DNA of 64,000 bases from SIG603 sp964370115 (GTDB lineage: Bacteria > Bacillota > Clostridia > Oscillospirales > Acutalibacteraceae): NCBI GenBank assembly GCA_964370115.1, contig CAYJIA010000006.1, forward strand, positions 1 through 64,000, read 5' to 3'. Below the pieces are notes generated by a model. It was not told where the DNA came from and did not search any database. It was given only the letters and a program-made list of their open reading frames with translations. The position numbers were made by a program, and so were the translations under genes. Within the stretch, counting starts at the first letter, position 1. Each line of letters starts with the position of its first letter. This document shows positions 51,206-59,638 of the stretch, piece after piece.

Positions 51206-53275
51206 TTGATATTAGTTATAACAGAAAAACCGTCTGTTGCAATGGACATCGCCCATGTTTTAGGGTCTCCGAAAAAACATAACGGGTACTATCAAAGCGA
51301 CAATTATATTATTTCTTGGTGTATCGGACATCTCATAGCTCTTGCACCCAGTGAGGTTTACGACACTAAATATAAAAAATGGAGTCTTGATGATTTACCC
51401 ATTGTGCCTGAGGAGTTTAAATATATTGTTCAAAATGAAACAAAGGAGCAGTACGATATTATTTCTACACTATTAAGTAGAAATGACGTTGAGTACATTA
51501 TAAACGCCTGCGATGCAGGGCGTGAGGGTGAGTTAATTTTTAGACTTGTCTACAATTTTGCAAAATCAAATAAGCCTATTAAACGGCTTTGGTTGACTTC
51601 TATGGAAAACGAAAGTATAAAAAAAGAATTCGCCAATCTAAAAGACAGTGAAAAATACGTAAATCTCTATAAATCGGCACTGTGCAGACAACAAGCAGAC
51701 TGGCTTATAGGAATTAATGGCACAAGATATTTCAGTTGCACGTATAACAGCAAGTTGAATGTCGGTAGGGTCATGACACCCACACTTGCTATGATTGTTA
51801 AAAGGCATGAAGAAATAAAAGCATTTCAACCTATCCCCTTTTATAGATTATATTTAATGCTTGACGATGTGTATTTTAAATCTAAAAAATATTATGACAC
51901 TATGGAAGTCTTTAGCAAGTTGCTTAAATGCCGAAGACATCAAACTTTAACTATTACAAAAGTAATTAACACGCAGAAAAAACAACACCCACCGCCACTT
52001 CATAATTTATCTTCTTTACAGCAAGAGGCAAACAAAACATTCGGCTTAACTGCCAGTGAAACTCTTAAAACCACACAGGAACTATACGAAAGAAAATTAT
52101 GTACATATCCAAGAACAGAAAGTAAATACCTACCACTTGATATGACTAATACAGTAAAAGAAATAGTTCCCCTGTGTGTAAACCTTTTAAAAATCAATCA
52201 ACCTATTCCTAATAACATTGAATTTGTTATAAACGATGATAAAGTTACAGACCACCATGCAATTATTCCAACCAAAAACATTGGCAGCTACCCTATTGGT
52301 AACCTAACCACAGTTCAAAAATCTATATTAATGTTAATAATGCACCGCTTGGTGTGCGCCGTTGCCTCAAGTCGCATTTCAAATTATACCGAAGTCACTG
52401 CCGAATGTGCCGAAGAAAGGTTCAAAGCTACAAATAATGTTTTAATTGACAACGGTTACAAGGATTACATTAAATCAAAAACAGTAAAAAAAGAAAAATC
52501 TATACCATTCCCAAACTTTGCCAATGGAGAAAATTTCAACTTTACCCACTCTGGCATACACACTGGCGAAACTACAGCTCCTTTACCCTACACAGACGCC
52601 TCTATACTTTCAGCTATGGAAGACGCCACTGAACAGCTTGAAGATGGAACAAGTGTTAGCGGAAACATAGGAACTGCCTCGACTAGAGCAAGCATAATTG
52701 ATAAATTGATAAAGGAAAAATTTATTAAACGCAAGGGAGAAAACAAAGTGAAATACTTTGAGCCTACCGAAAATGGAATTAATTTGATAAAAGTGTTACC
52801 TAAATCTATGACATCAATTGAAACTACCATACAGTGGGAAGAAGAACTTAAAAAAATTGAAGTTGGCGAAACTCTATCACAAGATTTTGAAAGTGATATT
52901 ATCCGCTCACTTGACGACATCATTAGCACTCCTGCACAGGTAAGTGATATTACTTTCACAAACGGAAATGAGGCTATTGGTTTTTGCCCAAGATGTGGAG
53001 AACGAGTTGAAGAGTACGGAAAATCTTTTTCGTGCGTTTCTAAAGCTTGTAACTTTGTTTTATGGAAAGAGACTAATTTACTTAAATCTATTCATAAAAA
53101 ACTAACTAGCACATCTGCAATAAACTTACTAGAAACTGGAAAAACTAAACTTACAGATTGTATTTCAAACAAAACAGGAAAGAAATATAGTTGTACTTTA
53201 GTTCTTGAAGATACAGGAAATTATATAAACTACAAGCTAGAATTTCCTAAATTACATAAACCATATAATTATTAA
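51206..53275 (+). CDS. topB: DNA topoisomerase III
   Basis: 689 residues from a TTG start with AAAGGAGG. Type IA topoisomerase that decatenates and relaxes single-stranded transfer intermediates. The Toprim domain has VITEKPSVAMDIAHVLG (catalytic Glu) and INACDAGREGELIFRLVY (D-x-D-like acidic triad, near 100). The catalytic Tyr is in CTYPRTESKYLP near residue 301. HHAIIPT and GTASTRASIIDKLI are conserved family blocks. The C-terminal zinc-ribbon-like part GFCPRCGERVEEYGKSFSC holds four Cys. Typical plasmid/ICE TopB lengths are 650-720 residues. Confidence 0.96.
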   Translation: MILVITEKPSVAMDIAHVLGSPKKHNGYYQSDNYIISWCIGHLIALAPSEVYDTKYKKWSLDDLPIVPEEFKYIVQNETKEQYDIISTLLSRNDVEYIINACDAGREGELIFRLVYNFAKSNKPIKRLWLTSMENESIKKEFANLKDSEKYVNLYKSALCRQQADWLIGINGTRYFSCTYNSKLNVGRVMTPTLAMIVKRHEEIKAFQPIPFYRLYLMLDDVYFKSKKYYDTMEVFSKLLKCRRHQTLTITKVINTQKKQHPPPLHNLSSLQQEANKTFGLTASETLKTTQELYERKLCTYPRTESKYLPLDMTNTVKEIVPLCVNLLKINQPIPNNIEFVINDDKVTDHHAIIPTKNIGSYPIGNLTTVQKSILMLIMHRLVCAVASSRISNYTEVTAECAEERFKATNNVLIDNGYKDYIKSKTVKKEKSIPFPNFANGENFNFTHSGIHTGETTAPLPYTDASILSAMEDATEQLEDGTSVSGNIGTASTRASIIDKLIKEKFIKRKGENKVKYFEPTENGINLIKVLPKSMTSIETTIQWEEELKKIEVGETLSQDFESDIIRSLDDIISTPAQVSDITFTNGNEAIGFCPRCGERVEEYGKSFSCVSKACNFVLWKETNLLKSIHKKLTSTSAINLLETGKTKLTDCISNKTGKKYSCTLVLEDTGNYINYKLEFPKLHKPYNY

Positions 53276-53278
53276 ATC

Positions 53279-53310
53279 ACCGTCTCGACAAGAGGCGGTT
53301 TTATTTTTTA
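53279..53310 (+). terminator. CGTCTCGACAAG hairpin, copy 3
   Basis: ACCGTCT-CGACA-AGAGGCGGT, then TTTATTTTTT. The leader that follows (AAAGAAAGGACAGAAAATTATG) nearly repeats that at 50741. Confidence 0.65.
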
Positions 53311-53330
53311 CAAAGAAAGGACAGAAAATT

Positions 53331-53573
53331 ATGTTATTTAATAAAGAAGTACCGGGGGAACTATACCTTGCTAATAATGAGATAGTCGCTTACATTAATG
53401 GAAAAGCGATTGTCGAGAACGACTGGGGCAAACTCTACTTTGTAGAAATGCCCGGAGAGTATGCAGTCATTGGTGAAGTCGTTCAAAGTGCTGGACTTAT
53501 CGAGCTTACCGATTTACCAAAAGATGAGGTAGACTTTATCTCTAAGACAGTAAGAGGTGATAGAGATGAGTAA
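53331..53573 (+). CDS. hypothetical protein
   Basis: 80 residues, GAAAGGACA upstream of the ATG. Beta-rich, acidic (GELYLANNEIVAYINGKAIV; GKLYFVEMPGEYAVIGEVV). No recognised domain. Overlaps the start of the ArdC-like gene by 8 nt. Confidence 0.65.
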   Translation: MLFNKEVPGELYLANNEIVAYINGKAIVENDWGKLYFVEMPGEYAVIGEVVQSAGLIELTDLPKDEVDFISKTVRGDRDE

Positions 53574-54591
53574 GTATAACCGTGAAGAATGGACTAAGGA
53601 GCAGGGCGAAAAAAGAGACGAAATGACAAGGACTCTGCAAAGCCTTGCCCAAACACATCAGCGTGACCCTGCTCAAATGGCAGAGCTTATTGCCTTTTCA
53701 TCTAAATTCTATAACTACAGTCCGACTAACACAAAGCTTATTTATACACAAAATGAATTTGCTACCTTTGTCGGCAGTTTTCAAAGTTTTAAGGAAAAAG
53801 GTTACTCTGTAAATAAAGGTGAAAAATCAATCAAAATTTTTGTACCTGTAATGGTTAGCTACTTCGAGCGTGACGGTAGACCAACAAGACTTTCAGAGGC
53901 GACAAAAGAAGAAAAAGAGAAAATCCGAAAAAAGGAAATTGATGTAGATAAAAAAATGCATTTTAAAATCGGGAGTGTTTTTGACATAGCTCAAACAGAT
54001 TGTCCTGTAGAAGATTATCCCACTGTTTTTAATATGGGATATTCGAGTGAAGAACATGCTACAGCAATTAAAGATGTCACAAACTATGCTGTACAAAAAC
54101 TTGGCTGTCCTATAAATGAAGTCGACCTTAAATCACTCTCACTTCGTGGCAGATACTTTCCCGAAATAAATAAAATTGAACTCAATCACTTAATGGACGA
54201 CACAGAAAAACTTTCTACACTTTGTCACGAAGTCGGACACGCTGTAATTCATAATTCATTGCATGAAAAAGGTGAGGTGCATAAAAGCGAACATCAAATA
54301 GAATTTGAGGCTGATATGTTTTCTATCATGTTACAAGATTATGTAGGACTAGAACTTACAGACGGAAGAAAAGACCATTTCGCAGGTCACTATAGAAAGT
54401 TTAGTGAAGAAAACGAGCTTAACGAGGACGAGGCAAAAAGCGTAAACTTTAATGACATTATGAAAGATGTATTTAATCATTTTGAAAAATGCATACACGA
54501 CATAAACGATATCATCGAGCAGAGCCAAGGACAAGAACTCGACGCTAAACAAAACACAAAATTAAGTCAAAGTGAAGAAATTGACTTGTAA
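53566..54591 (+). CDS. ArdC-like antirestriction protein with metallopeptidase domain
   Basis: 341 residues from ATG 53566, with GAGGTG 6 nt upstream. The N-terminal ArdC/DUF1738-type ssDNA-binding domain has FSSKFYNYSPTNTKLIYTQN and FVGSFQSFKEKGYSVNKGEK. A zincin domain follows: LCHEVGHAVIHN carries HExxH, and EFEADMFSIML the third ligand. ArdC proteins on transferred plasmids protect incoming ssDNA against host restriction. An ImmA/IrrE-type peptidase function is an alternative for the C-terminal part. Confidence 0.88.
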   Translation: MSKYNREEWTKEQGEKRDEMTRTLQSLAQTHQRDPAQMAELIAFSSKFYNYSPTNTKLIYTQNEFATFVGSFQSFKEKGYSVNKGEKSIKIFVPVMVSYFERDGRPTRLSEATKEEKEKIRKKEIDVDKKMHFKIGSVFDIAQTDCPVEDYPTVFNMGYSSEEHATAIKDVTNYAVQKLGCPINEVDLKSLSLRGRYFPEINKIELNHLMDDTEKLSTLCHEVGHAVIHNSLHEKGEVHKSEHQIEFEADMFSIMLQDYVGLELTDGRKDHFAGHYRKFSEENELNEDEAKSVNFNDIMKDVFNHFEKCIHDINDIIEQSQGQELDAKQNTKLSQSEEIDL

Positions 54592-54848
54592 AAACTGTAC
54601 GGAAAAAACCTGTCTTTTACCGTATTAGAATTATAACTGTACGGCAAATTGTACGGAAAAGGGCAAAAAGGTGACCCCATTATAAAAAGAGAAAAAACTA
54701 CACATTGACTGGCTTTGCCAGTTACCACATATTCATATGGGGTCAAATGTCCTTATGCTCTTTTCTTTTAAAACGAGTTTTAACGAAAACTTCTCCTAAA
54801 CGCAAAGCGTTTAATCTTTAAAAAAGAAAAAATGAAAGGGTTCACACA
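54592..54848. other. candidate origin of transfer (oriT) region
   Basis: Non-coding, directly upstream of the ribbon-helix-helix and relaxase genes. Contains three TGTACGG words (54596, 54638, 54650), an inverted repeat GACCCCAT (54673-54680) / ATGGGGTC (54737-54744), a perfect hairpin ACTGGC-TTT-GCCAGT (54708-54722) between the arms, and AAACGC-AAA-GCGTTT (about 54799-54813). Position next to relaxase and nested palindromes are what an oriT shows. The nic site is not identified. Confidence 0.6.
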
Positions 54849-55091
54849 ATGACAAATATTAAAATTAGAGATATCGACCCTGCCGTTGTCACCAAGATAG
54901 ATGACCTTGCAAAACAAAAAGGCATGAGCAGAAATGCATTTCTAAAAATGTATATCGAAAATCTATCAGTCCTTGGAGAACTCAAGGCGCAGGAAGATAG
55001 ATTTACTCAGCTAGTAAAAACTGTAAACGACACAATCAAAGAAAATGCAAGGGAGCTTGCACTACTAAAAGAACACATTGAAAGGAATTAA
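54849..55091 (+). CDS. ribbon-helix-helix relaxosome accessory protein
   Basis: 80 residues. MTNIKIRDIDPAVVTKIDDL is the strand and first helix, GMSRNAFLKMYIENL the second, followed by a coiled tail to EHIERN. The size and position (between the candidate oriT and the relaxase) suggest a MobC-like oriT-binding protein. GAAAGGG precedes the ATG. Confidence 0.75.
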   Translation: MTNIKIRDIDPAVVTKIDDLAKQKGMSRNAFLKMYIENLSVLGELKAQEDRFTQLVKTVNDTIKENARELALLKEHIERN

Positions 55092-55095
55092 ATTT

Positions 55096-55497
55096 ATGAG
55101 CACAAAAAGCAGAATGGAATTACGCTTATCTGAAAACATTTACAACTACATAGGCGAGCAGGCAAAGAAAAACCAAACATCTCGAACTGCAATGATTGAG
55201 CGTATCATCACAGAACATCAAGCACAATCTGACGATGAGTTAGAAAAGATTGCCGACAAGGTACTAGATAAGTTTGACGAGAAATACAAAAACTTTTTTA
55301 CACGTCTTAGGCTTGCAACAAACTACAGTGAGAAAAACATTCAAATAGCTTTAGAAATGTTAAACTCACTCACTGTGGCTCAACAGCAGGATTTATATTT
55401 TAATACAAAAGAAACTCCGGCACCTAGTTTCTTAGAGGCAACAGAGTTTGTGACAGAACGCATTGCAAATTATAAGCAACGAAAGGATAATGAATAA
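55096..55497 (+). CDS. second ribbon-helix-helix protein (MobC-like)
   Basis: 133 residues from ATG 55096 (AAAGGA 9 nt upstream, within the end of the preceding gene). MELRLSENIYNYIGEQAKK and TSRTAMIERIITEHQ form the DNA-binding module; the rest is helical. The stop overlaps the relaxase start by 1 nt. Probable DNA-binding partner of the relaxase at oriT. Confidence 0.75.
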   Translation: MSTKSRMELRLSENIYNYIGEQAKKNQTSRTAMIERIITEHQAQSDDELEKIADKVLDKFDEKYKNFFTRLRLATNYSEKNIQIALEMLNSLTVAQQQDLYFNTKETPAPSFLEATEFVTERIANYKQRKDNE

Positions 55498-56900
55498 TGG
55501 CAGGAGTAGTCTTGGTTACAGAGTTTACTGTACCGCAGGCGGTGGGTGCTAACTTTTCGGGATATATAGAATACCTCGACCGTGAAAGTTCCAAAGAAAA
55601 ACCAAAACTTATGGAAGATTATCTTGACTATATGGACAATCCCGAAAAGGCTGTGTCGCTTTTTACAGAAAACAAAGACAAGCTTTCACCCGATGAAAAG
55701 AATATCTTAAAAGACGCTTTTACTTTATCACAAAAAAACGGCAGTCTGATGTGGCAGACTGTCCTTTCTTTTGACAATGATTTTTTAGAGGAATACGGAC
55801 TTTATGACAGCAAGGACAAAAGACTTGATGACAAAAAGCTTATGGAGTACACAAGAGTGTGTATGGATAAACTGCTTAAAAGTGAAAAGATTGCAGACAG
55901 TGCTGTGTGGAGCGGAGCTATTCACTACAACACCGATAACATTCATATCCATATAGCTACGGTAGAGCCTATACCCACAAGAGAAAAAAAGCAAGTTAAA
56001 TATATTTCTTTATCTAAAGAGTGGCTAAAAGAGCATAACATAGCTGTCCCATCTACTCCCTCTGTCGACAATGCCTTTTCTGAAAAGACTGACAAGAATA
56101 TCAAAGATTTGTACTTCAAATGCAGAAAACAGCTTTTAATCGACAATAATATTAACTTTAGCAACACTATTTATGTTACACAACAAGGTGGAGTTAATAT
56201 TGCAATTAAAGATATTGACACAGTTCCTAAAGGAACTACAATAACAGAAATTATAGAGCCTAAAGGCAGTTTCAAAAAAGCCTCTATCAGTAAAGCTAAA
56301 TCCGCTGTCATTAATTTAATAATTGACAGTAAAGAAGTCAATCATCAAATTAACAATGTAATTAGAAAAGACATTATCGAAACTAAAAAGAGCCTCAGCA
56401 TAGAAAAGGATAAAAAGCTTGCAAAAATGTTTATCGACCTACACGGCAAAATGCCAAAAGATAAACGTATGTGGAAGTACAACATGAACGCCATCGCTCA
56501 CCTGCGACCGCAGATAGACGAGCTTTCAATGGCGTACATAAGAAAGTATCACAAAGAGGATTTTAAAAAGCTGTCTGATATGCTTGATAAGCAAGAGCAA
56601 AATTACCGCCGTGCCTATGCTGAGAATGCCACTAGCAATAATATAAAAGACAATAAAATCAAAGACCTGTATGCAAGGCTTGGTAACACTATTCTAAACG
56701 AACTTAAAGCATACGATAAAAGCCTAAACCAAAAGCCTCAAGCCTCAGCCAAAGACTTAATCACACAGCGCACCTCAACAAAACTAGAATTTAGTTTAAG
56801 AAAACTTAAAAAACTGCTTAACAACGACTTCGACCACTACAAAAACCAACAAGCGTTCAAAGAGCTTGAGCGACAAAGTCAAACCGCATACGAATACTAA
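55497..56900 (+). CDS. MobP-type (HUH) relaxase
   Basis: 467 residues. It nicks oriT, stays bound to the 5' end and leads the strand through the channel. The N-terminal FTVPQAVGANFSGYIEYLDR region holds the likely catalytic Tyr, and the metal-binding H-x-H is in DNIHIHIATVEP near residue 150. IHYNTDN before it and VKYISLSKEWLK after it are family segments. The C-terminal part is basic and helical. It resembles the MobP2/MobL-type relaxases of Firmicutes elements as I remember them. Confidence 0.88.
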   Translation: MAGVVLVTEFTVPQAVGANFSGYIEYLDRESSKEKPKLMEDYLDYMDNPEKAVSLFTENKDKLSPDEKNILKDAFTLSQKNGSLMWQTVLSFDNDFLEEYGLYDSKDKRLDDKKLMEYTRVCMDKLLKSEKIADSAVWSGAIHYNTDNIHIHIATVEPIPTREKKQVKYISLSKEWLKEHNIAVPSTPSVDNAFSEKTDKNIKDLYFKCRKQLLIDNNINFSNTIYVTQQGGVNIAIKDIDTVPKGTTITEIIEPKGSFKKASISKAKSAVINLIIDSKEVNHQINNVIRKDIIETKKSLSIEKDKKLAKMFIDLHGKMPKDKRMWKYNMNAIAHLRPQIDELSMAYIRKYHKEDFKKLSDMLDKQEQNYRRAYAENATSNNIKDNKIKDLYARLGNTILNELKAYDKSLNQKPQASAKDLITQRTSTKLEFSLRKLKKLLNNDFDHYKNQQAFKELERQSQTAYEY

Positions 56901-56906
56901 TATTAA

Positions 56907-56943
56907 AGAGAATGGTTTTACACCGTTCTCTTTTTTATTTTTA
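56907..56943 (+). terminator. hairpin with T tract before the winged-helix gene
   Basis: AGAGAATGG / CCGTTCTCT stem with one G-U pair, then TTTTTATTTTTAAGGAGG of the next gene. Member of the recurrent module set. Confidence 0.7.
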
Positions 56944-56956
56944 AGGAGGAAAAAAC

Positions 56957-58027
56957 GTGAAAAATAAAATTGACATATCATTTATTAACAAACTGCGCAC
57001 TGACGGTATTAATTTCAAAGGTTTTGGAATTATTCCAAAAAGCGTAATGACTGCCTCTGCCCTTTCGCTTGAGGCAAAAGCGATTTACTCTTATTTTTGT
57101 AGCTACGCAGGAAACGGAAACACAGCTTTCCCCTCTGTTTCAAAAGTTACAAAAGATTTATCTATCGGGAAAAACACTTACTATAAATATCTCAAACAAT
57201 TAGTAGACATGAAATATATTCGCATTTCTCGCACTAAGGGAAAATTAGGCATATTTTCACATAATGTATACACTCTGCTCAAACCTAAGGAAAATGGTTA
57301 CGGAACTATTCCAAAGTCATTAATGCTCGATGACAGACTGGACATTAAATCAAAAGCAATATATGCGTACTTCTCATCTTTCGCAGGAACAACTGGCAAA
57401 GCTTTTCCCTCTATAAGCAAAATTCTTTTTGACTTAGGGATATCTAAAACCACTTACTACAGATATTTCAATGAGCTAATAACTATTAACTATATCAGAG
57501 CCGAACAACGACACATAAACGGCAAACTTAGCATTAATGACTATTACCTTGTAAGCACTCCCAAAATCGAAAAAGCAAAGCAAAAATACACAAGAACTGT
57601 ATCCTCTATTTTAAAAACTCAGTGTCCTAGAAATGAAGATACGGTAAATGAAGATATGGTAAATAGAGACACTAATATAAACTTATTTAATAAAAACAAA
57701 CTCTTTAATAAAATCAATCTATCTGATAAACAGAATGGTTATGATGATATTTTTTCTTTTTTATCGAAAAGCTATGATACTACCGTTGCAAGCCAGTTTA
57801 ATGCTGTTATTAGCAGTTGCAAACTAGATTTAAGCACTTTTACAAAAGACAGCTACAAAAGCCTTGTAGAGCGTTTTAAAGCCGTCAGCAACAACATAGA
57901 CAACTGGTATGCTTATATCTTAAAAATGATAAAAAATGAGCTCCTCTCCCCTACCATAACGCAGGAGAGAGAAACTACCTATAATTTATCCGATTTTGAA
58001 AAGCTAGATTTATTCTATCAAGCATAA
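56957..58027 (+). CDS. tandem winged-helix protein, possible replication initiator
   Basis: 356 residues from a GTG with AAGGAGG. Two homologous winged-helix modules in tandem: FGIIPKSVMTASALSLEAKA / FPSVSKVTKDLSIGKNTYY and YGTIPKSLMLDDRLDIKSKA / FPSISKILFDLGISKTTYY, each ~90 residues. The C-terminal ~150 residues are less structured (with QYTRTVSS, DKQNGYDDIFSFLSK), like initiator-associated domains such as DUF6017. Initiators of many Firmicutes plasmids carry such N-terminal winged helices and bind iterons. Seven palindromic repeats begin 80 nt downstream. A transcription regulator is the alternative. Confidence 0.7.
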   Translation: MKNKIDISFINKLRTDGINFKGFGIIPKSVMTASALSLEAKAIYSYFCSYAGNGNTAFPSVSKVTKDLSIGKNTYYKYLKQLVDMKYIRISRTKGKLGIFSHNVYTLLKPKENGYGTIPKSLMLDDRLDIKSKAIYAYFSSFAGTTGKAFPSISKILFDLGISKTTYYRYFNELITINYIRAEQRHINGKLSINDYYLVSTPKIEKAKQKYTRTVSSILKTQCPRNEDTVNEDMVNRDTNINLFNKNKLFNKINLSDKQNGYDDIFSFLSKSYDTTVASQFNAVISSCKLDLSTFTKDSYKSLVERFKAVSNNIDNWYAYILKMIKNELLSPTITQERETTYNLSDFEKLDLFYQA

Positions 58028-58107
58028 ATTTTTAAAATCCCACCGATAAAAAAGAAAAAATATTATCGCACCAAGGGGGAAGTTTTAGGTTTTTTGTCTC
58101 CGCTTTT

Positions 58108-58464
58108 AACTTCTGCTCAACTTGAGTAGAAGTTGATTTTGAGTATTCCCACTCCCCTTTTTAACTTCTGCTCAACTTGAGTAGAAGTTGATTTTGAGTA
58201 TTTTCACTCCCCTTTTTAACTTCTGCTCAACTTGAGTAGAAGTTGTTTTTGAGTATTTCTACTCCCCTTTTTAACTTCTGCTCAACTTGAGTAGAAGTTG
58301 TTTTTGAGTATTTTCGCTCTGCTTTTTAACTTCTGCTCAACTTGAGCAGAAGTTAATTTTGAGTATCTCCACTCCCCTTTTTAACTTCTGCTCGACTTGA
58401 GTAGAAGTTGTTTTTGAGTATCTCCACTCCCCTTTTTAACTTCTACTCGACTTGAGTAGAAGTT
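58108..58464. repeat. seven-unit palindrome array, period 55 bp
   Basis: Palindromes at 58108, 58163, 58218, 58273, 58328, 58383 and 58438, each 27 bp (AACTTCTGCTCAA-C-TTGAGTAGAAGTT in most), separated by near-identical 28-bp spacers (GATTTTGAGTA...CTCCCCTTTTT). The period is 55 bp throughout. The gap 58028-58533 holds nothing else except the integrase leader. Mismatches between arms are nearly all G-U compatible on the plus strand. It fits a centromere or iteron array. Confidence 0.95.
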
Positions 58465-58533
58465 GTTTTTTGCCTTATTCCTTGATAACTGGTAAAATAT
58501 TATTTCAAAATTTATATTAAGGAGAGTGTCAAA

Positions 58534-59391
58534 ATGATACTAAGAGATTTAACAAACTTATGGCTAGACTTTTACGTCAAGCCGACAAAGGCGGTAAAGA
58601 CTTACCAGTGCTACAGGGATTGCGCAAAGATTATAGAAAGATATTGCCCTCATCTGTACAGTAAAAGTATTCATGCCATAGACGAACTTGAAATACAGCA
58701 GTTTATCTTTTCGCTTGAATACATATATTCAAAAAGCACGCTTAATCATTTACGAGGTGTTTTCTATCAAAGTTTTCATCTTGCAAAACGCAGAGGATAT
58801 ATTTCAACAAATGTCATTTCAAAATTAGAGTTGCCAAAGAATGCGTCCGAAAAGAAAGTAAGAGCCTTAACAAACAAAGAACAAAAGATTATAGAGGAAT
58901 GTGCCAAGAGAGATATTTCGGGGCATATTCTTTTATTTTTATTGCTTACAGGTTTACGCTCGTCTGAGCTGTTCAATTTGAAATGGTCTGACTACTGCGA
59001 AACCGACAACACTATAAGTGTCACAAAGAGTAAAACAAGCGCAGGTGTGCGCACCATACCGCTGTGTCGTGAGGCAGTTTTTATCATTCAATATTGTAAA
59101 TCAAAAAAAAGTAAAATTCATGATTTTATATTTTCAAACACAAAAGGCAGACCGACAACTAAAAGCTCCTTAAAGAGATTATTTGAAAGAGTAAGTAAGG
59201 ACAGTGGAATTAAACTCACACCGCATATGTGCCGACACAGTTTTGCTACTCGTCTTGTAGAAAATAAAATTGAGTACAAGGCTCTATCTGTACTTATGGG
59301 TCATAGAAATATTTCTTTCACGCTCCAAAGATACGCTACAGCAGACATAGATTTCTTGAAAAATCAATTACAATTAATTGCACAAAGATAA
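58534..59391 (+). CDS. int: tyrosine recombinase/integrase
   Basis: 285 residues; excises and integrates the element at the tRNA-Val site. N-terminal SAM-like arm/core-binding domain (residues 1-95, WLDFYVKPTKAVKTYQCYRD), then the catalytic domain. Catalytic residues are visible: LLTGLRSSELFNLKW (Arg near 140), a Lys in SVTKSKTSAGVR, HMCRHSFATRL (His and Arg near 231-234), LMGHRNISFTLQRY (His near 256, Tyr near 266). AAGGAGAGTG precedes the ATG. It is next to the right attachment site, as expected. It is shorter than Tn916-type integrases (~400), lacking the arm-binding domain. Confidence 0.95.
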   Translation: MILRDLTNLWLDFYVKPTKAVKTYQCYRDCAKIIERYCPHLYSKSIHAIDELEIQQFIFSLEYIYSKSTLNHLRGVFYQSFHLAKRRGYISTNVISKLELPKNASEKKVRALTNKEQKIIEECAKRDISGHILLFLLLTGLRSSELFNLKWSDYCETDNTISVTKSKTSAGVRTIPLCREAVFIIQYCKSKKSKIHDFIFSNTKGRPTTKSSLKRLFERVSKDSGIKLTPHMCRHSFATRLVENKIEYKALSVLMGHRNISFTLQRYATADIDFLKNQLQLIAQR

Positions 59392-59397
59392 AAAAAT

Positions 59398-59424
59398 AAC
59401 TTCTGCTCAACTTGAGCAGAAGTT
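59398..59424. repeat. 27-bp perfect palindrome after the integrase (C-centred)
   Basis: AACTTCTGCTCAA-C-TTGAGCAGAAGTT, 6 nt after the integrase stop. Same orientation as the array and opposite to the left-end copies. Confidence 0.9.
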
Positions 59425-59486
59425 AAAGTGTTATTAGCCTACACGTAAAAAACCTGTCTATATCCCCATTTTTCATGTAAAAAGTA

Positions 59487-59515
59487 TTGACTTTAATACC
59501 TAGTTATGGTATAAT
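59487..59515 (+). promoter_or_regulatory. strong promoter in the right-end non-coding region
   Basis: TTGACT (59487-59492), 17 bp, TATAAT (59510-59515). No ORF follows; a structured RNA does (59522-59638). Confidence 0.7.
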
Positions 59516-59521
59516 TTATTT

Positions 59522-59638
59522 ATCGGGTAAGCTTGAATTAAAATAAAAGCCTATCCAGTTTATATAAGAACTACCAATTCTTATATAACAAATGAAGTCG
59601 TGCAGTAAACACGTTTCAGACTGAATAGGGTTATTTTT
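59522..59638 (+). ncRNA. candidate structured small RNA
   Basis: About 117 nt from the predicted start. GGGTAAGCTT (59525-59534) can pair with AAGCCTATCC (59547-59556), and CCTATCCAGT (59550-59559) can instead pair with ACTGAATAGG (59620-59629), each with one mismatch, so the two pairings exclude each other. Two internal hairpins (TATATAAGAA / TTCTTATATA; CGTG / CACG) lie between. The second pairing ends in TTATTTTT and would terminate. No known RNA family was recognised. Confidence 0.55.

Noticed and set aside
58108..58464. Regular repeats that might be a CRISPR array
   Set aside because: The spacers are near-identical, the repeats are full palindromes and no cas gene is present.
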